Assembly: GCA_947561395.2 (NCBI GenBank)
Contig: OX387185.1
Location: 36,994,213 to 37,058,212, forward strand
Length of the DNA stretch: 64,000 nt
Direction of reading: 5' to 3'
Source of the DNA: Buxus sempervirens
Taxonomy: Eukaryota > Streptophyta > Magnoliopsida > Buxales > Buxaceae
Below the pieces are notes generated by a model that saw nothing but the letters and a program-made list of their open reading frames with translations, did not search any database and was not told where the DNA came from. Positions within the stretch are counted from its first letter, which is position 1; each line of letters opens with the position of its first letter. Positions 55,631 to 64,000 of this stretch are shown here, piece after piece. Both the position numbers and the translations under genes were made by a program.

Positions 55631-58600
55631 GTATTTCCTAACTTCCTTTCCTCCTTTCCATTATTCCTTTTTGTTTCCCTTTTTTCCTTTTTATACTTTC
55701 TTTCCATTATTCTTTTGATTTTATGGACACTTCCAATGCACCATTCAGTTTTCTGTTTGTTCTTAGTCCATATATAAAGCTTCCATATAAATAACATGAA
55801 TTAAAAGAAGAGAAATATGCACTGCGTTGTGTTAATTAAAAGATGAAGATTTGGAACCACCAAACACAATGGAAGATCCTCCATCTTTGCAAAGGGAATT
55901 TGTGAACGTATCTCTCCTGAAACATTCAGTTGAATGCTTGAACTCTCTTAGGTTTGTCATGCTTTTAATAAAAGGCAGGTAGATGGGTATGGCATGTCTG
56001 TTGACTGTCATGTGGATCATACACTCTATTTTCTGGTTTCAGGTGTTGAGATGTTGATTATTCACCACCAATGGATGTTATAATCTTGCATATTTTCCTA
56101 TCCTCAATCAACGAATGTGCCTTTTCATCTCTTTGTAAATTGGGATGTGTATCCGTGTTCAACTATCTATTTGATTATGGCTCACACCATTTAGGTGACC
56201 TAGCTTAAAAATTAAACATTTTAGATGATGCGGTTGGTTTACTTATTTTATTTGAAGGTGGTGAAGGTACTTTCAAGCATCCAAGCCTTGTTGGTCAAGA
56301 TTTCTAATTCCAGGATTGTTGGTTGAATCTAATCAATACTTTCCATGGTCCAGCCTACAGATTGATTTTTGAGCCTTCATTGTCATTTACCTAAAATCCA
56401 TGCACATAACCAGCTTTTTCACGGCGTTGACCATTAGTATATCTTTGGTAACTTGATGATATTGTTCATACTTTTTAGGGGACAGGAAGTGTTATGGCAC
56501 TTGCAGTACCTTGTCTATCTGCTATCTGCTACAAGTGTGATTAGATTATTATCATGATGAGAACTCTTAAAAAGATTTCTTGACGGATTTTGCATGTGTG
56601 GTGCAGGGTACATAACCAATCTGCAAATTCTTGGATGATGAGAACTTTTACAAAGATTTCAAGGTCGTGAGATGACTTGGTAAGTTCTCTTTTCTTGAGG
56701 CTCGAAAAGCTCATGGCTCTTGAACCTTGTAAATTTGTATTATCTTGTGTGAATCGACTACACGGTATCTGTCAATGACAAAGAAAGTGTGATTGGAATG
56801 TCATACACGTGCAAAGTGTTATACTCTTGCGGCCTGCGCGTATGTAAATCTTGATTTGTTCTCTGCGTTAGGCTGATCCATGTTTACTGCCGGTGCGAGG
56901 ACTCTGTACGACCTACCCAACTGTGAATCGCCCTTGTAAAAGCCGTGTTGTTTGCCTGCTGTCTGTAAGGTTCTTGGGCAGGCAGTCCCAACTCAGGACT
57001 GTTCCGAGTCAAATCCATCTGTTAGAACCTATGGTCCTAGATTAGATTCCCGGACTGGGACCATCTGATCCCAATCCGGACCAAGGTTTATTGTTTCGAT
57101 GTCAAACGAAATTTCAGAAAATTTAAAATGGGCAAAATTTTGGTTTTTTTTTGGATTTTGGGAAAATTTCACCGGCATGCCGCTTCGTTTCACCTGCATG
57201 CTGCCTGTTTCGCTAATAAAAATTAAATAAATTTGCATTTTTCTTCTCCGTTTCGCTCAGCACGCCGTCCCGTTTCCCCGAAAAATCGCCAAAAATCACC
57301 GGGGAAACTAACTTGAAGAATTCTCTCAGTGAAATGCATCGTTGGGGAAAAAAATCGAAATTTCGTCAACACGCCGAAACTCAAAACACTGATCCGGATT
57401 GAATGGTATGGACCGGTGTTGACTGGTCCGGTAAACCATGGGCCATGGCCGTGAGTGCCCATAAGCTGCTTTTACCTGCTATTTTAGACACTCAATTATC
57501 CTCTCTCATTGCTTGTCTCTCATTGCTTGGGTTGTCCAAAGAGCCTAGACACATAATTCTAATGAATATTAGAGCGAAATTTTTAGGATTCTTAAAATTT
57601 ATACGTATCTTAATAGGTTTTTTTTCGAAAAGTAAGTGGTTGACGTGTAATATTATTTATAGATATTTTTATTTTTAAAATAATTATTGATATTTATTTT
57701 TTTATATTCATTTTCTTCATTGCAATACCCTTTTGATATTAATTATAAGTAAAAATTCCGTTTCATTAGGGGCTTTTAGATATTAAAAATTTGTAAGGAT
57801 TTTACATTTATATTCGCTTTTAGTGTCGCGGTAAAAATCACAATATTCTCAATGAATCTAGAAGTAACCTTAAGACATTTTAAGGAAAATAAGAGTTCCG
57901 TTTTATTAAAACTAAAATACAAAAATGTTTTCTTAAGCTATTTTATTTTAATGCTTATAAAATTAAACGTAAGTTTTCCATCTTAAATTACATAAATAAA
58001 AAAACTTTTACATATGCTTATCCCCAAACAGTAAGCACATGAAAAGGAATCCAAATCTATTATCCGTATTAAAAAAAAAAGGGAAAAGACCTACAGAAGA
58101 TAATACAAAAGACCATTTTGGAAAATCTATAAAAGTAGTTTACATAAGTTTAACTGAATAATTTTTTTAAGCCTTTTTTAACGTAATACTTTTTAATATT
58201 ATAGAAATCAGTTTTGTTGAACACTATTATTGTACTTAGCTTTGGATAACATATTCCTTATCAAAAGAGTAAGAAGAATAATCTATTTGTGCTATATATA
58301 TAAAGAAAACAGCCCCTTGGTAAGCGTGTCATCATCATAAGCCAATTCCTACTAAAGTGTGGTCAGCGACATGAATGTTGTTTGAATAGTCTCTTGGTAA
58401 GCATATTAAAAATAACAAATGTTTTTTCTCCAAAACAGCCCCTATGCTAGACTTTGCAACTTATAGACTTAAAAGTATCTGAAGAACTCTTCTAATTTGC
58501 TCCACAGCAATACTCTAGAACTTTAAAAATCTTCTCACACGATCACCCAAACGAACTTGCTTGGTATCCATAGGAACTCTCACGATTCAATCTCCTCAAC

Positions 58601-59855
58601 TTGGAACTCCAAGGTAGAAGAAGAAGGAAGAAAAGAAAGGTTTTATGGCTCAAAATAGGAAATCTAGAATAAGGCTTTTCCAAAAGAGAGAGATTTTTAG
58701 GGCTTCTAAAACGTGTCTCTTATGAGTTTAGAAGGACCTTAATCCTATTTAAAGGTTTCACAAGAAGTTTGAAGTCAATCCGATTTGAAACAAGAAAGTT
58801 ATGCAATTTTTCGCATCTCACGTTGTTCGCACGCGGGTCTCACGTTGAACCACCGTTTGAACGCTAGCTCAAACATTCTTTAACCCCACTCTCGGGTTTG
58901 ACTATCTGTAGGCTTTAATTCCATCGTTCGAACACTAGCTCAAACCTTTTCTCACGTTAATCATAAAAAGCTCATTTTTGTTCCGCTTGCAATGCCGTGA
59001 CTTCTTAGACTCAATCTAAACATTCTAAACACACTTAAACATATTTTTTGGAACGGAATCAAGCCAACTTAACCTACTAGACCTAACAGGTTCAATTACG
59101 GTTTTGAGAATATGAAAGTTAAACAGTTTTGGTTTTCAAATTAGTAAACCATAACAGTTACAGTTCAGTTATGGTTTTCATTGTAAACTTGTTGGTTCAG
59201 TTTTGATTTTTTGCGAAACCGAACCAAAACAGAACCGTTGCCATCCCTAAAATCAGGTGGGGACCTGTTTTTGGACGCTCATTTCTAATTTTGTAAGTTT
59301 ATAGTGAAAAACTTGTAATATTTGTAAACCTCAATGAGCATATTAGGAATCTTCTATAAAATATCTTCTAGAGACAAAGACAAAGTTGTCTTTATTTAAA
59401 ATAAAAAAATAAAAAAAGCTTTTAAACTAAGGTGGCGATTGGCCTTGTTTGTGCTTATGGGTGAGCACTTAATCAATAAGTGATTTGATCAAGGTCTTAT
59501 CCACAGCTGTAAGGAGACGCTTATTTAAAACACCAAGGCGTTTGGTAAGCCACGCTTGCTCTATCAACTAGTTGAAACTGTATTTGCAGGCTCTAGGTTA
59601 TAATGTTAAGGTAGGACAAGGGACTCCCATTTTCAGCAGAGTTAACGTAACAAGGTCCTCTCCGCCATCAACGAAGAGAGTGCAATTGCTCCCTCAGGCT
59701 GCGGACCTCAAAGGAACCCTTGCGTGTGCTCTTTGCTAGAACCGCCAGTTTCTCCTCCCTCTTTACTCTCACTCCTTTAACAAAGGAAATTTGAGTAGCA
59801 ATTTCCACAAACAGGTGGCTCTGTTTCCCAAACTATCATCCAGTTCTCCGAGGTT
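55631..59855. other. Intergenic between Rab5 gene and NCED fragment
   Basis: The Rab5 3' UTR should occupy the first few hundred bases. A short RTE 3'-end fragment lies at 58330-58390 (catcatcataagccaattcctacta). A hAT-like MITE remnant with ggttttg words and gttgccatcccta end lies at about 59085-59255. The stretch 57020-57440 contains many gtttcgc/ccgg words and may be a decayed repeat. No gene was recognised. Confidence 0.5.
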
Positions 59856-60407
59856 TTATCCCTGCCAATTGCCTAATGTGATCGGATGGAGAACTTTTGG
59901 CCTAAACACCATTTGTTGGTCTGGGATCATGACGAAATTTTTAGTAATTGCTAAGTTGTGCATCATTGTAGGCTCTGCAAGGGGGATTTTGATGTCTGGG
60001 GAGAAGTGAAAGTACTTCAAATATGGCTTCTGAATCACGTCATAGCTGAAGGCGAAGAGCTCGCCAGAGAGGGGGTCGAGCTTGGGGTGAGCAATCATGG
60101 TGGACTGAAGTTGCCCTTCGAAGTCGTATCGGCATGTTGTTTCTAGGTCGTTGGAGGTGGTGATCCGGACATGGTAGGGGATGTTGTCCTCAGACATGGC
60201 GAGGAGGCGGCCATTGAAGTAGACTAGACTAGCGTTGGCGACGCCAGTTCCATGGTTGTGATCGACTAGACCGAATAAGCCATGAGCATAGAACAGAAGA
60301 AGCCGAGCGATGCCCAGGTGTCCATGGAGAGGTTTGAAAGGAAAGAGATGCAAACATGGCTTCCTGCATCTGCAATCAAAACGCAAGTTCGAGATCGGAT
60401 TCAACAT
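59856..60407 (-). pseudogene. 9-cis-epoxycarotenoid dioxygenase (NCED) fragment
   Basis: The minus-strand frame holds the middle of an NCED (family length about 600 aa): [38 protein letters not shown] text, [45 protein letters not shown] and IPDQQMVF. Two of the four iron-binding histidines (in TMIAHPK and TMMHNLA) are present; the other two would lie in missing parts. A deletion of about six residues follows FSPD. Sequence before LHGH and after QQMVF is unrelated, so this is an internal piece of about 150 codons. NCEDs make the ABA precursor xanthoxin in plastids; this copy cannot. It lies between partly similar sequences at 59440-59550 and 60690-60770, so it may have been captured by a transposon. 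Confidence 0.88.
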
Positions 60408-61561
60408 CTCTCGCAGCCATGATTTCCCTTTTCTACAAAGAGACCAAACCGTAGATTTCCTCTTCGTCTATCCTTCAGTCTATCTCTGTCTCTGTCGATT
60501 TCCACTTCGTCCATCTGTCGAAACCGTTGACTCGTTTCATGTTAGACAATTCAACATCTCTCCCTCTCGAGAGGGCTTATCGAAACAGAGGAAGGAGAAG
60601 CCACTCTCAAGTGCTTCTCCTTATGGGTCATGTTCCTCTTCTTCGTATGGGTCAGTACTTACCCATCTAAGACAACCAAAGAGATTTTAAACTTAAATAA
60701 GTGCTTTAATAAGCCATGAGCCCAAATAAGCACTTCTTTAAGCAATCCCAAACGCAGCCTAAGAATGGTGATAAAATTGTAATATTTGACTCTTCATAAA
60801 TTGTGAGGACTAAACCAAAATTCCAAGCCATCGTCTCTCAACTCATTCTCAAAATAAGTTCATGGAACTCATTTCCGAATGAGTTCTTCAAATCCAAAAT
60901 GAATGTCAAACAAGGCCTTACTAATTAATTAGGTATTTAGACATGAGTCATGACAATGAGGGCGTTTCGTCTGGTGACACTCAATGGAAGTTAAGAGCAG
61001 GTTTGGTATAATGGTATGGGTTAAATACTAGAGGTAAATTAGGGTTTGTCAAAACGGCCTTATTGCCATTCCTACCTATAAATTTATTAATCCAACTCAA
61101 CCCTCCTACATAATTCTTTTCTTTTGTATGACCCGGTCCCACTTAATTACCAGGCAACTCGGGCCTCGTTCCCGAGTTGGAAGACTCCGGAGTTTCAATG
61201 CTGTCCGAGTTATTAAACAGCGAGTCTCGCCAGCTTTTTAAAATGCGCATTCTCTAACGGCTAGCGACTTTCAATTTCAAAAAGAAATGACCAAAGGGAG
61301 AGATGGTAAGATAAAATCAAAATTTCCCGACCAAAACCCTTTATTTTCGCTTCTCCGATCAAGCGCTTCTCTTTCTTTCTCTCCCTAGGGTTTCTTATCT
61401 TCAGAAATCTTCAATCTGTGTCAAGGGATTCAAAGTTGTCGAAATCTTCCGCTCTGGAGATTCTTTTGGTTACCAGATTTTCGGTTTCTAGGGTTTAGTT
61501 CGATAGTTTATTTTTCTCGAAGAACATAGGACACTGAATCTTGAAGGTTTCAAGATCGGAA
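60408..61561. other. Upstream region of the coiled-coil gene
   Basis: 60690-60770 has aagtgctt and tgggctcatggctt words (as complement) and gcgtttgggattgc typical of hAT-type MITE ends. From about 61200 the composition becomes that of a plant promoter and 5' UTR (cttctctttctttctctccctagggtttc). The leader before the ATG contains two tctagggttt-type telo-box words, frequent upstream of housekeeping genes. Confidence 0.5.
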
Positions 61562-62551
61562 ATGGATCTCCCTCAAGAACTTGATGATTTCATCAAGGAA
61601 TCAATTGAGTACACGATTGGTCTCCCTGTGTCCGAGAACACCTTACAACTAAAGCTTCAGGCAACCGAAGAAGCACTTAAACGTCTCCAGGGTCAATACT
61701 TCTTTCTGCATGAGCGGTTGAAGGAGAAAGATGAAGTGATAGAGCGATCTAAGGTTTGTTCTTTGCCATAAACTTCTCTAGTGTTTGAATGATCGATTCT
61801 CTCTGTGCGTATGCGTATAAATTTTTGGATGTATATATCTGTGCTTATTTATTCACTTTTGTTTTGTTATGGTGATTTATATGTAGGCTGAAGCGAGTAT
61901 GAACGCACAAGCCTTAAGGAAGTTTGTCGAAGAGAATCAGAGGTTGGCCGCTGAGTGCACCAATCTTCTGAGCCAGTGTTCAAGGTGGGAGAAGGAGTGT
62001 TCGCTGTATGACCATGACCGGGAAGCATTGATGGAATTTGGGAATGAAGCTGATGAAAGGGCTAAGGAGGCTGAGAGTCGTGTTCTTGAGATGGGGGATG
62101 AGATGAGAAGATTAACAGAAGAAGTGCAGTTCTACAAGCATGAATGTGAGACCCACATGGTATTTCATCGTTTTCCCTGTATTTTCTTTTTCTAATTTTT
62201 TGTGTCAATTTATTTTGTATGTGTATAGATTGTCATTATTTAGAGATCTACATTTCATGATTTTATAACAGGTTAATGAGAAAAGGGTCACTGAAGAATT
62301 AAATTTGCTAAAGGAGAGGATCAGTGAGGTGGAACACATAAGGTTGTTTTGCCTTTTTGTTTAATCCATGTTGGGATGTCTTAGTTGTCATTTTCTGATT
62401 GTGGTTGTTTATGAGAAAAGCTCTAATGTTATTGTCTCGGATTGCAAGCAGGTTGCAAGGATGTGAAGATAATCAATTTTCATCTAGCCATCGCTCTTCA
62501 TTGAATTTAGAGGACCAGAAGTTACAGTCACATAAACGAGCTTCAATGCCA
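61562..62551 (+). CDS. Plant coiled-coil protein of unknown function, N-terminal exons (partial)
   Basis: Four coding exons are 61562-61753, 61887-62159, 62272-62342 and 62452-62551, together 212 codons, all with GT-AG borders and continuous phase. The protein starts MDLPQELDDFIKESIEYTIG. It continues with heptad-rich helices (QLKLQATEEALKRLQGQY, EKDEVIERSKAEASMNAQAL, RKFVEENQRLAAECTNLLSQ, YDHDREALMEFGNEADERAK), so it is predicted to be mostly coiled coil, with Ser/His-rich sequence after exon 4 begins. The conserved MDLP start and YDHDREALMEFGNEADERA block are shared by a plant-specific uncharacterised family that I recognise only by pattern. I chose ATG 61562; the frame is open 21 bases upstream but has no other ATG. 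Exon 4 ends CCA|GTGAGT, so the gene continues. Confidence 0.85.
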
Positions 62552-64000
62552 GTGAGTTTTAATTTCAAAGGTTTCTTCCATTATGTTATTTATGGGATAG
62601 ATCCTTTTTGACTGGGTAGAATGTCAGAAATAATTTCCTTGTGTTTCCACACACTAACACTAACAGATAATTCGTAATTCCAACTGATTGATGCCGGCAG
62701 CACATCTTATTTCTATGTTATATAAACTGATACTTTGCTATTGATGAAAAAAGATAATCATAATAAAATTATTTATTTCATAAATGTTTACGACAATAAT
62801 CAATTAAAAATATTTAAATGGCAGTGTCTCATCCTTGAAAGCCACTATTTTTGCTCATTGGTGCTCACTTAACTGTCTAGGATACTAAGAGATATGTTGC
62901 CCAGCCTATTGATCAATGAAAGCTTAATCACCTAACACTGCTTAGGTATTTGAACAACTATAGGTTGGGTATTTTTCACCCTATGAATTTTTTACTGGAG
63001 CATGCTTTTGATGAATTTATGGCCTGGAATAATACGACTATTATTTACTCTCATCAGCATCACATGGATTTAATTTGGTAAAAGAAAATAAAAATCATTT
63101 ATTAGACCATGTTAATCAAGGAGGTTTAACTGGGATATGGGATATGCGCTACCAATGATATGTCTAAATCAACCATTGAAACTAATTGATATTCACCCAA
63201 TGACATTTGCTTCTTAAGTTACTATTCCATATATGAAATCACTTTGTGAACCTATTATAGACATGTGTTCCAATTACTTGTGTACCACAATTTTCTTCTT
63301 TGGATAATGTTATGACTTGACTCAATTTTTTTTTTCATCACTTTATCTTGTTGTCTGTAGTGAAGCAGTGTCAAACCAAAATACCCAACAAGCATTAGCT
63401 CTCCCTAAAAGCAAGGTTTTATCATTCCACCGGTCTTCTCAATCAAAAGTTTGGGAAATTAAAACTATCAGTTTCTTGTAACACTACTTTCCTTTACCCT
63501 CGTATAAAATCTTTTTGACAATGGATTATCATTTTTAGGAAAATTGTTAAGGATGCAATATTTTCATTTGCCTAGTGTGGCATCAAGGAGGTTATGGTTT
63601 TCACTCACATAATTTAAAGAGATATGTAATATTCATTCTTTATCCTCTTACATAGCTCTCTAATTTTTGAATAATTGATGTCCTATGGTGTTTTTAAATG
63701 TACAGTTGGTAACCTTCTACAATGTTATTTTAATACATTTATCAGTTATCTTTACAACTTCCGGATTCAGAATTAAATTATAGGCAATACTTTTGCCAAA
63801 AATGGTTTTCAAAACTCATTTTAGGCAAGATAATACAGGAGGTGACGTGAAACTCAATAAAATAGACTTTTGCCTTTTCTTTTTATTTTTTATTTTTTCT
63901 TTTTTTGTGAGTGATTTTGAATGGTTGAATTGAATATAATTTGTGCCCCCTGAGTTGAAGGATCCTTCTAAATTTCATTATTCCTCAATTTACTTTCAAT
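62552..64000. other. Intron 4 of the coiled-coil gene and beyond
   Basis: AT-rich. The only AG..GT-bounded exon-like segment seen (63361-63417) would begin with TGA in the incoming phase. If it is used, it would end the protein at about 212 aa; otherwise the remaining exons lie past the window. Confidence 0.5.

Noticed and set aside
63361-63417. Candidate fifth exon of the coiled-coil gene
   Set aside because: It has AG and GT borders but starts with TGA in the incoming phase; without transcript evidence it is not called.

Overview
This is nuclear DNA from a flowering plant, most likely a dicot or early-diverging angiosperm; the species cannot be named from sequence alone. The evidence is a spliced RABF2-type (plant Rab5) GTPase gene with canonical GT-AG introns, a FAR1/FHY3-type MULE-derived gene, long LTRs starting TGTAGACACCCC, plant L1-like and RTE-like LINEs, and many MITEs. 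Only two loci look intact. One is a 7-exon Rab5 GTPase gene (47724-55630, +) encoding 200 aa. The other is the 5' part of a plant coiled-coil protein gene (61562-62551 onward, +) that runs into or past the right edge. Almost everything else is repetitive DNA and gene fossils.

Layout. 1-4053: tandem satellite with a unit of about 882 bp, each unit carrying a large nested palindrome. 4054-7546: an antisense LTR fragment and a decayed L1-like LINE (-). 7547-11320: mosaic of LTR pieces whose U3 parts hold arrays of short palindromes, followed by TATA boxes and a conserved CAG|GTAAG splice donor. 11321-12475: three diverged copies of a promoter plus signal-peptide exon. 12480-14750: homopolymers, foldback units dense in GGTACC, and a long alternating purine-pyrimidine tract. 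15311-16606: decayed plant-transposon-protein gene (+), convergent with a decayed FAR1-like MULE transposase gene at 17847-20024 (-). 20570-21150: more GGTACC repeats. 21214-27237: a solo LTR (TSD GTTCC) holding a second solo LTR (21253-24785, TSD AATAA).

27660-36300: an old tandem duplication (unit about 0.9 kb) broken up by a copia LTR, a complete non-autonomous LTR element (30820-33978, TSD CATAT), a hAT-like MITE and a Mutator-like MITE. 36562-37759: Harbinger-like element with a nested hAT-like MITE. 38891-40627: LTR-element and RNase H (LINE) remnants. 43930-44604: hAT MITE with a perfect 8-bp TSD. 44809-45345: Mutator-like MITE with a perfect 9-bp TSD and an interior made of the same GGTACC repeats seen at 12.7-14.6 and 20.6-21.1 kb. 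The Rab5 gene follows; intron 5 holds an antisense RTE LINE and intron 3 holds three fossils of exon 3. A 9-cis-epoxycarotenoid dioxygenase (NCED) fragment lies at 59856-60407 (-).

Most interesting hypothesis: the GGTACC repeat family, the 9-bp-TSD MITE, the FAR1-like transposase fossil, the neighbouring plant-transposon-protein gene and a MITE-like terminal remnant at 27.6 kb may belong to one previously uncatalogued Mutator-like family. The MITE and its repeats are seen directly; the link to the two genes is inference.
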